Positions 25,116-33,588 of a stretch of DNA of 64,000 nucleotides are shown one piece after another. The stretch is from JBEVNR01 sp040507985 (lineage in GTDB: Bacteria > Pseudomonadota > Alphaproteobacteria > Rickettsiales > UBA6187): contig JBEVNR010000002.1 of NCBI GenBank assembly GCA_040507985.1, positions 62,001 to 126,000 on the forward strand, written 5' to 3'. Below the pieces are notes generated by a model. That model saw only the letters and a list, made by a program, of their open reading frames with translations. It ran no database searches and was not told the DNA's origin. Position numbers and translations under genes: made by a program. How positions within the stretch are numbered: position 1 is the first letter of the stretch; every line of letters starts with the position of its first letter.

Positions 25116-25961
25116 TTATTTTTCGTTCAGCACTCCCGCTTCCATAAGCGAGAGAATCAATGTTTGCCTTACTTCGCGATATGTTTCCGCATTGCGCGCA
25201 ATCAACAGCCCATGCGTGACGTCGTCGCACCGAAACGCTTCCCCGTTCCACCTTGCGTACGGTAATCCCAAATTTTTTGCGATCGCAAGGCCGGGTAAGT
25301 GGTCCCACGGGAACGTGGTGCGGAAAACCAAAAAATCCAATTCGCCGGAAAAGAGCATCGGGTATGAAATGACCGACGGAACCTCGCTCGGAGCGAGCGT
25401 TATTCCCTCAAGCGTTTCCGCAATGCGTTGCGTCTCGGGATGGCGGAACACCTTTCTTCCCATCAACCCGAATAAAGGCCGACGCATGGCGACGCCATTC
25501 GCAACGGAAGGAAAAGCCGGCGTCGTGCCATATTTTTCGTCGTATAGCGTCATTTTTTTGTTATAGGCGTCGTATAGCCACGCGGCCTGCGTTTCGCCCT
25601 TCGATACCAAACAGAGCAATATGCCGAATCCTTCCTTGCCGGCGACGAAATTGAGCGTGCCGTCCAGCGGGTCGCATACCCATGTCGGTACGTCGTCGCC
25701 GCGCAGAAGATCCAATATCGAGGCGTCTTGCGCAAATGATTCCTCGCCGATAAAATGCGCGTGGGGGAGGACGTCGTGCAACGCTTCTTTAAGAAAGGCC
25801 TCCGATTTTTTGTCCGCCACGGAAACGGGATCGTCGGGAGAATTTTTATAGGCGACGTCCGTCGTTGCCAGGCGCCCAAAATAGGGCATGAGGCATCTCT
25901 CTCCCGCGTCGGCGACGGCCCGGCCGACGTGTAATTTTTGCGCTTCCGTTAGTATGTCCAT
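25116..25961 (-). CDS. inositol monophosphatase / CysQ family phosphatase
   Basis: A lithium-sensitive, Mg-dependent phosphatase fold of 281 residues. Metal ligands appear in HFIGEESFAQ, WVCDPLDGTLNFVAGKEGFG and WDHLPGLAIAKNLG. An NSPDDPVSVADKKSEAFL segment near residue 40 is the family's first signature. Members act on inositol phosphate, fructose-1,6-bisphosphate or 3'-phosphoadenosine-5'-phosphate; the sequence alone does not choose, and no sulfate-assimilation or inositol gene is nearby. The gene is convergent with obgE and downstream of the autotransporter on the same strand, 8 bases away. Confidence 0.88.
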   Translation of the reverse strand: MDILTEAQKLHVGRAVADAGERCLMPYFGRLATTDVAYKNSPDDPVSVADKKSEAFLKEALHDVLPHAHFIGEESFAQDASILDLLRGDDVPTWVCDPLDGTLNFVAGKEGFGILLCLVSKGETQAAWLYDAYNKKMTLYDEKYGTTPAFPSVANGVAMRRPLFGLMGRKVFRHPETQRIAETLEGITLAPSEVPSVISYPMLFSGELDFLVFRTTFPWDHLPGLAIAKNLGLPYARWNGEAFRCDDVTHGLLIARNAETYREVRQTLILSLMEAGVLNEK

Positions 25962-25969
25962 GGTATCGC

Positions 25970-28900
25970 CTAAAACTTCGTGCGATATTTTACCAGCGCC
26001 ATGGCGTCGGCGTCCTTGCTTGCGTCGTGGTCGGGTTGGAGCCTTACGCCGGCGCCGAAGGCAAGTTCGCCGTTATAGTGCGGAAAGGCTTTGGCGTAGT
26101 AAGCTTCAAGGTCGGTTTCTTGACCGCTTGGGGCCAGATCGACGTTTTCGCGGCGGTAATTGACCGTGCCGTCGGCGTTTACGCCTTCCGGCAAGCGAAG
26201 GGACGCGCTGCCCGAGCGTACCCGCAGCGGCTGCGAGACGTTGAATCCGAGCCGGTCGTTGCCCTCTTTCGTTACGCCTTCATATTGCGCGCCAAGCGAG
26301 AACGAGTCGCTCACCACGGCGCCGATATCCTGCATCAAACCGGCGGAGGCGAGGTTGGCGCGGCTCATGCCGACGTTATAGTTGGCGGAAAGCGTAAGTT
26401 TGTCGGTCGCCTTGAAGTTGCCGCCGAACGACGCGTAATCGGTGGGCGTGTTCTTGTCGAGCGCGAAGGCGCCGCTATAGCGCGAGCCTAGCATGCCGCG
26501 TTCTTCCTGCATCGAACCTAACTGGCCGGAAAATCCGAAGCGCTTGCCGTAAAAATCGACGCGCGCCGCCATGCCGCCCACGGCGTCGCCGTCAAGCCGT
26601 TCGCGTTCGGCATAGCGCGTCATGTCGTCGACGTGGCTTTCGCCGTTATAGATGCCGTACGACAGGCGCATATTACCGTATTTGGTTGAGGTGGCCGCCG
26701 TTTGCGCGTTTTCGGCGAGCGAGGCGAATCCGTTGCGGAACGCCCCGAACATGCTGTGCCGTGCCATGTTTTCTTCGGCGGTCGGCGCATCGTCGTTGCG
26801 GAATAATAAGGCTTTTTCGGCGTCGTTATTGACCGATTGGCGGAAGCTTAGTTCCCGCGATCCCAAGCGCATCTGCGTGTCGAGGGTGAAGGCGGTTGCG
26901 TTTTCCCTATCCTGCGCCGCTCCTCCGCCGAAACCGCGCATCGGAAGGTCGCCCTCCGCGCGTTCCGCCGTCGTCAGGCGCATATTATCGCGCAATTGGT
27001 ATTGGCGTTCGTCCGTTTGCTCGAAAAATTCGTTGAAGGAATTTTCGATTTGCGGCGCGTTTTGCGCGGCGCGAATGAGGCTATCGGCGGAGATGTTGTA
27101 GTTCTTGCCGTATTTATCTAAAAACATCACGTCGCCGCCCGCTTTTTGCAGGGCGTTGCCGAACGCGGCGGACGATTGAATGAAGGATTTGCCGACCGAC
27201 ATCCCGCCGCTATTAAAAAACGCGCCCGTGGCGAGGGTCCATCCGCCGGCGGATGGCTGGGTGGCTTTCTCTAAATTCACCATGCCGTGGCCGTATATGT
27301 CGTCTATACCGCTTGCGCCCAAATCGGTGGCGGTGTCGAACAGAATGTTCAGCACCGTTTTCGTGCTTAAATGCGGGAAGGCTCCTTGCAGCACGCCGAC
27401 GGCGCCGCTCACCGCCGGCGCGGCGAAGGACGTGCCGTCCGCACCGCTGCCGAACGTGTTCGTATAGTCGCCGGGAGCGGACAGGCACCACTCCTTGGCC
27501 ACGCCGCAATGGGCGCTATAGGTTGCGATTTGATCGTTTTCGTCGAGCGCCACGACGGCCACCCAGTTTTTGCTGAAGTCGTAATGGTCTGGATTGACGA
27601 CGTCGTAGCCCTCGGGTTTGTTGTCCGTCAGGTTTCCCCTAAAGTAATAGGGCAATCCTGCCAATAGCGCCGGATTGTCGGTCGGGGTGTTGCCGGCGGC
27701 AAACACCATCGCCACGTCGGCGTCGACGGCTTTTTTAAATACCTTCAGGTACGAATAATTCGAGTTGCCGTTTTCCGTGGCAATTAATTCGGCGCGCAAA
27801 TCTTCCGGCGCGAAAACCGCGTCGGTGTGGCTGTCCGCAATGATCGGCGTTGATATGTCTGAACGCGACTCGCCGTCAAACTCTCCTTCCACCAGAAACC
27901 CGTAGCTGGCGTTAATCACGCTTGCGCCGGAGTTTACAAGGTAGTTAGTTCCTTGAATGTCGGATCCGCCGAGCACGTCCAAAAAGCGCACCGGTATCAA
28001 TTCGGATTCATACGCCACCCCTTGCGTGCCGGCGTCGTTCTTACGCGCGCCCAAAATATGGGCGACGACGGTGCCGTGGCTGACGTCTTCCGAGCTGTCG
28101 TCCTGCTGCGACGCCACGCATCCGCCGGTGACGGTGCAGGTGCGGGCCTTGCTTGCGGTAATCGCGCCTGCAAGGTCGACGGCGGAAAAATCGACCTGTT
28201 CGTCCAAGATGCCTATTTTTACCTTTCCGTCGGGAGAGGAATCCTTCAATTCGCCGTTTGCCTTGCGGTCATAAATTTGCCCGGCATAGCCGCGCCCGTA
28301 AGCGTCGTAGGCGTGCATTTTTTCGAGGGCGGGGTTCGTGTCGGCCTCTTCCGTTTGGTATTCGCTCGCGGATTTCGATTGCGGGTGCAGCGTTGAATTT
28401 TCGTCTCCGCCGCCGTTATCGTCCCCTCCGCCGTTATTATTGCCTCCGCTTGATTTTTTGCTTGATTTCGATCCTCCGCCGGCGGCGAGGGCGGCCACGA
28501 TCAATCCCGCGCCGGCGACCCCCGCAATAATGGCGGTTTTCATGCCGATGGCGTCGTAGGGTTTTTCGTCGCCGTTATCGTCATATTCGTTACCCGGCTG
28601 GCCGTGTCCCATGGCGCCGGCCTGGGCTTGCGGCATGTTGCCGGTAGGCGCGTTCTGGTAGACGGGCTGAGGGCGCGTGACCGGCGCGGCGTCGGGATAT
28701 CCCGGTCCGGCCCCGAACGCTCCCTCCGTAGGGGGAAGGGGATTGTACGGGCGAGGTTGTCCGGCCATGTATTGCGGATTTTGCTGCGCGTATTGCTGGC
28801 GCGAGAAACGCGACGGATATTGCGGCGCCGGCGCTCCCGCGACGCGAAATGGCATGCCGGGATGGTTTCCGTAACGTATGACCCCGCCTTGCGCGTTGTA

Positions 28901-29194
28901 AAGCGGACCGTATTGCGCGCCGGGGCTAGAGACGTTTTGAAAGCCGTTATTGCCGTAAAAATCGATGGCGCGCGGAGGCGCGTAGCCGTAAGGATCGCCG
29001 TAACCCTGATAATAGCGCGCCGTATTGTACGGGGCTTGGCTGTAGAAGAACGGATCCGGAGCGTTGGAGCGCGACGCCGGCGCGTAAGACTTGGCGTAAT
29101 AGAAGTTTTGCGCCCCCGCCGCTTGCGCGCTTAACATGCCGATAACGCCGTAGGCCGTGGCGCTAAGCCATTTTTTTTTACTTTTTTCCGCCAT
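25970..29194 (-). CDS. subtilisin-like (S8) autotransporter protease
   Basis: A type V secreted serine protease. I take the ATG at 29194 (1074 residues), preceded by GGGGAAAG; an ATG at 29248 has no ribosome site. A signal peptide (KKKWLSATAYGVIGMLSAQA) is followed by about 190 Tyr/Pro/Gln-rich residues, an internal hydrophobic segment (IIAGVAGAGLIVAALAAGGG, about 221-240) and a Gly/Asn/Asp linker. The peptidase triad is Asp331 (KIGILDEQVD), His373 (DVSHGTVVAHILG) and Ser589 (GADGTSFAAPAVSGA). The last 270 residues form a beta-barrel translocator ending ALVKYRTKF with terminal Phe. Tail-end barrel and protease are clear. The internal hydrophobic segment is unusual. Confidence 0.9.
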   Translation of the reverse strand: MAEKSKKKWLSATAYGVIGMLSAQAAGAQNFYYAKSYAPASRSNAPDPFFYSQAPYNTARYYQGYGDPYGYAPPRAIDFYGNNGFQNVSSPGAQYGPLYNAQGGVIRYGNHPGMPFRVAGAPAPQYPSRFSRQQYAQQNPQYMAGQPRPYNPLPPTEGAFGAGPGYPDAAPVTRPQPVYQNAPTGNMPQAQAGAMGHGQPGNEYDDNGDEKPYDAIGMKTAIIAGVAGAGLIVAALAAGGGSKSSKKSSGGNNNGGGDDNGGGDENSTLHPQSKSASEYQTEEADTNPALEKMHAYDAYGRGYAGQIYDRKANGELKDSSPDGKVKIGILDEQVDFSAVDLAGAITASKARTCTVTGGCVASQQDDSSEDVSHGTVVAHILGARKNDAGTQGVAYESELIPVRFLDVLGGSDIQGTNYLVNSGASVINASYGFLVEGEFDGESRSDISTPIIADSHTDAVFAPEDLRAELIATENGNSNYSYLKVFKKAVDADVAMVFAAGNTPTDNPALLAGLPYYFRGNLTDNKPEGYDVVNPDHYDFSKNWVAVVALDENDQIATYSAHCGVAKEWCLSAPGDYTNTFGSGADGTSFAAPAVSGAVGVLQGAFPHLSTKTVLNILFDTATDLGASGIDDIYGHGMVNLEKATQPSAGGWTLATGAFFNSGGMSVGKSFIQSSAAFGNALQKAGGDVMFLDKYGKNYNISADSLIRAAQNAPQIENSFNEFFEQTDERQYQLRDNMRLTTAERAEGDLPMRGFGGGAAQDRENATAFTLDTQMRLGSRELSFRQSVNNDAEKALLFRNDDAPTAEENMARHSMFGAFRNGFASLAENAQTAATSTKYGNMRLSYGIYNGESHVDDMTRYAERERLDGDAVGGMAARVDFYGKRFGFSGQLGSMQEERGMLGSRYSGAFALDKNTPTDYASFGGNFKATDKLTLSANYNVGMSRANLASAGLMQDIGAVVSDSFSLGAQYEGVTKEGNDRLGFNVSQPLRVRSGSASLRLPEGVNADGTVNYRRENVDLAPSGQETDLEAYYAKAFPHYNGELAFGAGVRLQPDHDASKDADAMALVKYRTKF

Positions 29195-29269
29195 GATGCT
29201 AAACTTTCCCCGAAAATCCGCTTGCGTGCCGCTCTCGTTTTTCATCATAACGGCGACCGCCCCCGAACA

Positions 29270-29284
29270 TTAACTATACGTTAA
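29270..29284. promoter_or_regulatory. TTAA-N7-TTAA box (possible CtrA site)
   Basis: TTAACTATACGTTAA is a perfect match to the CtrA consensus TTAA-N7-TTAA. It lies 76 bases upstream of the autotransporter start and includes a minus-strand TATAGT. CtrA control is inferred from the motif and from the divL homologue in this window. Confidence 0.5.
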
Positions 29285-29565
29285 TTTCATGGAGTTTTTT
29301 TTGCAATAGAAAAATGAGAGCGCGTGCGTAAAGATATATTTACTATAGCGTAGGACTAAAAAAGATCCGGAAGGCGCGTCAAAAAACACGATACGGATAG
29401 CGTATTTTTGTTTTTTATTTTTTTAAAAACAAGAATACCTACATATAGCATTAAAAAGAGCGTGGCGTTCGACGTACCTGCCGTGCGAACCAAAAAAACA
29501 TAACGCCATTTGCCTAAGTCATCCTTCCTTCAGCATAGAACCGATTCAAGATCGTAAGGCGCGAC
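29285..29565. other. gene-free spacer with T-rich hairpin
   Basis: No gene seen. ATACG/CGTAT with loop GATAG (29391-29405) is followed on the plus strand by TTTTTGTTTTTTATTTTTTT, a terminator-like arrangement. No annotated plus-strand gene ends here, so it could belong to an unannotated short transcript starting between about 29285 and 29390, or be chance in an AT-rich spacer. Confidence 0.35.
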
Positions 29566-30576
29566 TTACAAGGGAGTGGGGTAAAGAGTTCTCTTTTCCG
29601 TCACGGTGGAAGTCACCCAAGTAGTCGTTTCCTGAATAACGGTTACCATGTGTTGTGCGTCCGAAGAGGTTTCTTCCGGTTCTTCGATTGCGAGAAGAGT
29701 GACGGTATGATGCTGCGTAATGGTATATGTACTGGTAGGAATCACGCACGTCGTAGTCGGGGAAGCAAACTCTAAAGTTCTGGTAATAGTAGTTACCTGT
29801 TTAGTCATGCTTTTAAATTGGTTGCAGAATCCCTTGAAAGGAATCGGGCCAATGAATGCGTCACGAAAGAGCAGGGCAAGAGATTCGGATGGAATGGCGC
29901 CCGTTTCACAAGAAAAAAGCATTTCCTGCGTCTGTTCGGAAGACATCTTCGGAAGTCCTTGCGTAAGAACGGAAACGATGCGGGTGAGCGCGTCGCCGTC
30001 GTCAAGGCTGACGTCGGTATTTCCGGAGTCACACGCGGCTACTTGGCGATTGACGCTCTCCAGATTAGCGGCGGTGGATTGCTTATATTGAAGCGCTCGA
30101 TTCAGTTCCTTAGCGATGTGCATGGCTTCGTTCTTAGGCGTTTCAGCGGATAATCCGAAGTACGTAAGAAACCAATCCAAAGGCTTAACCAATTGAATCA
30201 CTAAACCGTTATTGCGTTTCATGGCGGTGAGCGCTTCAACTTCCAACTTCGCCTCCTCAAACAATATGATTGCTTGTTTAGTGACCTTCGGCAGATACTT
30301 GCAATCAACGGCAACATATTTGTCAAATTCGGTTAGGGAGATGGCAGGCATATCGAAGACGGCAACCGATTTGGCAGGCGAAGCGGCGGCGGAAGGATGA
30401 GAAACGCGATGGTAGACGCATGTCACGGCGAAGGTAAACAAAAACCCGGCAAGTATCGTAAAGCAGTTGAATCCATGGCGACGTCGGCTAGTCTTCTCGG
30501 AACGGTTGAGGGGAAGAAATTCCGACGACTTCTTGTTAGCGTTCACATTGTCGCTATAAGGGGGGTAGGACGTCAT
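29566..30576 (-). CDS. orphan membrane-anchored protein, Thr-rich tail
   Basis: I do not recognise this 336-residue protein. A positively charged N-terminus (KTSRRRHGFN) precedes one transmembrane segment (about 36-55, FNCFTILAGFLFTFAVTCVY), so the bulk should be periplasmic or outside. Residues 80-260 are mixed helical with several Cys. The last 75 residues are dominated by Thr, Ser and Val (PTTTCVIPTSTYTITQHH ... TTTWVTSTVTEK), unlike typical bacterial proteins and reminiscent of eukaryotic mucin-like stalks. A near-consensus promoter lies about 110 bases upstream, so the gene is probably expressed. No neighbour shares its strand and spacing. Confidence 0.65.
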   Translation of the reverse strand: MTSYPPYSDNVNANKKSSEFLPLNRSEKTSRRRHGFNCFTILAGFLFTFAVTCVYHRVSHPSAAASPAKSVAVFDMPAISLTEFDKYVAVDCKYLPKVTKQAIILFEEAKLEVEALTAMKRNNGLVIQLVKPLDWFLTYFGLSAETPKNEAMHIAKELNRALQYKQSTAANLESVNRQVAACDSGNTDVSLDDGDALTRIVSVLTQGLPKMSSEQTQEMLFSCETGAIPSESLALLFRDAFIGPIPFKGFCNQFKSMTKQVTTITRTLEFASPTTTCVIPTSTYTITQHHTVTLLAIEEPEETSSDAQHMVTVIQETTTWVTSTVTEKRTLYPTPL

Positions 30577-30689
30577 GATGTTTGTGGAAAATGCAGTGAC
30601 GTCAGCGGAAAGCGTGGGCGGCGTAAGGAAAGTGGTAGCGCGAGGAAAGATGAGGAGGCGGTAAAGCGAAGCTAGGGATGGTAATTAAG

Positions 30690-30719
30690 ATTATACTCGT
30701 ATATTAATATTAAAGTCAA
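30690..30719 (-). promoter_or_regulatory. promoter of orphan gene 29566-30576
   Basis: On the minus strand TTGACT (30714-30719), an 18-base spacer and TATAAT (30690-30695), in an AT-rich stretch. The start near 30683 gives a leader of about 107 bases. Confidence 0.65.
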
Positions 30720-30853
30720 TTTTTTTTAAGATAAGTAATTAATTTTAAAGATAATTAATAGATTTTTTGCATCCTGCCTAGTTCATGCGGGCGAGTCTGT
30801 GCCTTGTAACGCAGTTATTTCGCTCTATGGTTTTGGGCGTCCGTCTCATTTTG

Positions 30854-32746
30854 TCATGTCCTCCCGAACAATTTTTCTATGTCCTTTAGCTTAAGCTCGA
30901 CGTAGGTGGGGCGGCCATGGTTGCACTGGCCGGAAAAGGGGGTGGCCTCCATTTCGCGTAACAGTGCGTCCATTTCTTCGGTGGAAAGACGTCGGCCCGA
31001 CTTGATGGCACCCTTGCACGCCATGGTCGCCATCACTTCTTCCACCGTCTCTTTCATGGACAAGTCGCCCTCGAGGCCCCGTACGTCGTCAATTACGGCC
31101 CTTAACGCCCCGGCGGCATCCATATTTCCTAAGATGGCGGGAGTGGCGCGCACGATGACGGCATTTTCGCCGAACGGCGCCGCGTGGAAACCAAAACGCT
31201 TCAGCGCGTCATAGTGGCTTGGCTCTAGCGCGGCGGCGTCGGTCGCCTCTAGCTCTACGATCTCGGGAATCAATAATTGCTGCGTCCGTACGCCGCCGGC
31301 GTAATATTCGCGCTTCATTTTTTCGTACCGCAACCGTTCGTGAGCGGCATGTTGGTCGACGATGACGACGGCGTCGTCGGTTTGGGCCACGATGTAATTA
31401 TCGTGCAATTGGCATCGCGCCGCGCCAAGGCGTTCGTCGGCGCGGGCAATTCTTTCCGACGGAGGAGGCGCGGAATAGGCGTTGTGGCGAGAAGCGGAAG
31501 CGGCGACGGCGGCGTCACGCGGCGCCTCCGGTCGATGCGCGTCCCGCTGTGCGGTGATTTTCGCCGCAGAAGGAGAGGGAAGGGGGCGAAAGGTCGGACG
31601 AGACGGTTCGTTCAACGTCTGCGGCGCCGTCTTCGGCGGAAGGGAAAAAATCTGCGCCGAAGAGGAAGGAGAGGGAGCATAAGAGGGAACGCGGGCTTTT
31701 TCCAGCGTTTTTGCGGCAATTTCGGTCGAGCTTCGCTGCGCGCCGGTGCGCAATCCCTCGTGCAACGCCCGGACGATAACGCCGCGCACTTTACTTTCGT
31801 GGCGAAATCGCACTTCCGTTTTGGCCGGATGCACGTTCACATCCACGTCTTCCGGCGGAACGCTCGCATATAGCGCAAGAATCGGGTAGCGCATGCGCGG
31901 CAGATAGTCTTGATAAGCGGCGCGCACCGACGCCGTCAATATTTTGTCGCGCACCGGCCGGCCGTTGACGAATAAATACATGTGGTGGCTATTGCCGCGA
32001 TGCAGGGTGGGAAGACCGGCGTAGCCGCGCGCGGAATATCCCGCATCGTCCGACGCCGCAACCGCGACGCCGTTTTCCGCAAAAGACGGCTCCATCGCGC
32101 TTGCCACGCGATGAAAGAGGCGCTCCTCCTCCGTGTCTCCCCGCGCGTCCAGGGCGTATATTGGTTTGTCGTTTTCTCCGACCAACGAGAAGGATATGCC
32201 GGGATTGGCCAGGGCTTGCCGCAATATATTTTCTTGGACGTGCGTAATTTCGGTGCGATCGTGCTTTAAAAATTTGAGGCGCGCGGGGGTGGCGAAGAAT
32301 AAGTCGCGAATCTCGACGCAGGTTCCTCGTTCTCGTCTTGCCGCCGGTAATATTCCCGCGACGGCCCCTCCTTCGGCGCGAATTTCATGGGCGGCGTCGG
32401 CGTCTTTCGCGCGCGAGACGACGGACATGCGGCTAATGGAGGCCACCGACGCCAGGGCTTCGCCGCGAAATCCCAGAAAACGGACGTTCCATAAATCGTC
32501 GTCGTCGAGTTTTGACGTGGCGTGGCGTAACAGGCATAGCGCCAGTTCGGCCTTGTTCATGCCCTTGCCGTTATCGTCGATGCGAATGAGGTTGCGTCCG
32601 GCCCCGCGTATCGTCACGCGTATGTCGGTCGCACCGGCGTCGATCGCGTTTTCCACCAACTCCTTGACGGCGGAGGCCGGACGTTCGATCACTTCGCCGG
32701 CGGCGATGCGGTTAATGACGTGGTCGGGAAGGACGCGAAGGGGCAT
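30854..32746 (-). CDS. mutL: DNA mismatch repair protein MutL
   Basis: Couples MutS mismatch recognition to strand incision. The 630 residues carry the GHKL ATPase: NAIDAGATDIRV, RIDDNGKGMNKAELALCLLR, HATSKL and GFRGEALASVASIS. A disordered Pro/Ser/Ala-rich linker (about 350-440) leads to the dimerisation/endonuclease domain. The motif VDQHAAHERLRYE fits DQHA-X2-E-X4-E exactly, with later ACKGAIKSGR, GQCNHGRPTYVEL and the final LFGRT. This is therefore the latent-nickase class found in bacteria without MutH. A small inverted-repeat element sits 21 bases upstream of the start, where the promoter would be. Confidence 0.96.
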   Translation of the reverse strand: MPLRVLPDHVINRIAAGEVIERPASAVKELVENAIDAGATDIRVTIRGAGRNLIRIDDNGKGMNKAELALCLLRHATSKLDDDDLWNVRFLGFRGEALASVASISRMSVVSRAKDADAAHEIRAEGGAVAGILPAARRERGTCVEIRDLFFATPARLKFLKHDRTEITHVQENILRQALANPGISFSLVGENDKPIYALDARGDTEEERLFHRVASAMEPSFAENGVAVAASDDAGYSARGYAGLPTLHRGNSHHMYLFVNGRPVRDKILTASVRAAYQDYLPRMRYPILALYASVPPEDVDVNVHPAKTEVRFRHESKVRGVIVRALHEGLRTGAQRSSTEIAAKTLEKARVPSYAPSPSSSAQIFSLPPKTAPQTLNEPSRPTFRPLPSPSAAKITAQRDAHRPEAPRDAAVAASASRHNAYSAPPPSERIARADERLGAARCQLHDNYIVAQTDDAVVIVDQHAAHERLRYEKMKREYYAGGVRTQQLLIPEIVELEATDAAALEPSHYDALKRFGFHAAPFGENAVIVRATPAILGNMDAAGALRAVIDDVRGLEGDLSMKETVEEVMATMACKGAIKSGRRLSTEEMDALLREMEATPFSGQCNHGRPTYVELKLKDIEKLFGRT

Positions 32747-32767
32747 AAGATGATTCCGCGAAACATT

Positions 32768-32915
32768 ATTAGGACTTACGCAGCACGCATCTTTTTGGCG
32801 CTTTTTGCGGTAAAAACGGTCTAAAAATGCTCACGTACGTTAAGTACGCTGCGCTTTTTATCCGTTTTTGACCTAATAAATCGCTCAAAAATCTACGCAC
32901 TGCGTAAGTCCTAAT
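32768..32915. mobile_element. MITE-like inverted-repeat element
   Basis: 148 bases bounded by perfect 16-base inverted repeats, ATTAGGACTTACGCAG (32768-32783) and CTGCGTAAGTCCTAAT (32900-32915). If the ends are taken as GGACTTACGCAG, both sides carry TA, compatible with a TA target duplication. The interior has further weak self-complementarity around CACGTACGTTAAGTACG and no coding frame. It lies between the mutL start and the stop of the next gene, touching that stop. It is probably mobilised by a transposase encoded elsewhere. Confidence 0.75.
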
Positions 32916-33304
32916 TAAGACGCGTCGCCGGGCGAGACGATGAGGAGCGCGGCGACGTTTCGTTCTTCGCTGAGCAGCACGTTATAGGTGCGGCAGGCGG
33001 CGCCCAGATCCATTGTCTCCGGCGTCATTCCTGCCGCCGCAAATGCATTTTTTGCCTCGGCGGAAAGCGGCGCATAGCGTTTGCCCGCGCCAAGCAGTAG
33101 CACGTCGGCTTTTTTGACGCTATTCGGCAAGCTTTGTACCGACTCCGGCGTAATGGCGCCTAAGGAGAGCGGCTCCCATAGATATACTGCGTCGGGCGTG
33201 ACGGCGATACTCCGCGAATAGGCGTCGTCGTTGACGCGAAATATTTGCGCACCGTAAGAGCGAATGCGTTTTTTTTCTTTTGGCGTAAGTGGGGTAATGT
33301 CCAT
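32915..33304 (-). CDS. Mth938-like domain protein (NDUFAF3-related)
   Basis: 129 residues from the ATG at 33304 (MDITPLTPKEKKRIRSYGAQ). A longer frame from 33397 adds 31 residues (PPLLLHVGDVIFHP) that the family usually lacks. The body reads SIAVTPDAVYLWEPLSLGAI, VLLLGAGKRYAPLSAEAKNA, MDLGAACRTYNVLLSEERNV and AALLIVSP, the full Mth938/DUF498 pattern. Relatives in mitochondria assist complex I assembly; the bacterial role is not established. The gene diverges from the SRP RNA/dnaX unit, and its stop is touched by the inverted-repeat element. Confidence 0.85.
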   Translation of the reverse strand: MDITPLTPKEKKRIRSYGAQIFRVNDDAYSRSIAVTPDAVYLWEPLSLGAITPESVQSLPNSVKKADVLLLGAGKRYAPLSAEAKNAFAAAGMTPETMDLGAACRTYNVLLSEERNVAALLIVSPGDAS

Positions 33305-33444
33305 AGGGTGGAATATAACGTCGCCGACGTGCAAAAGCAAGGGTGGGGAATTATAGTCAATCCAATTTAGAATGACGCCTATATAGAATTTTGGCATGTT
33401 TTTTTCTTTTTGGATAAGTGCGTCACGTAAGCCTTAATCTCGCC

Positions 33445-33473
33445 TTGATTTTCACGGAAGAACGCAATAGCAT
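33445..33473 (+). promoter_or_regulatory. SRP RNA promoter
   Basis: TTGATT (33445-33450), 17 bases and TAGCAT (33468-33473). The predicted start, around 33480, coincides with the 5' end of the SRP RNA stem. Confidence 0.55.
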
Positions 33474-33482
33474 GCCTATCAA

Positions 33483-33564
33483 GCCGCCTCGGACGTTTTC
33501 CCGTCGAACCCGGTCAGATCGGAGACGAAGCAGCCGTAAGGCGAAGGAGACGGGTCGGGGCGGC
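33483..33564 (+). ncRNA. ffs: small signal recognition particle RNA (4.5S)
   Basis: The RNA scaffold of the SRP that binds Ffh and targets membrane proteins. GCCGCCTC (33483-33490) pairs throughout its length with GGGGCGGC (33557-33564; one G-U pair). The apex contains CCGGTCAGATC, the GGAGAC tetraloop-type loop, and GAAGCAGCCGTAAGGCG, which is the highly conserved SRP domain IV symmetric/asymmetric loop region. The size, about 82-95 nt, is typical. It lies 24 bases before dnaX, a common alphaproteobacterial order. Ends are estimates. Confidence 0.9.
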
Positions 33565-33588
33565 CCAACCAATTAACGTACGCTCGCC

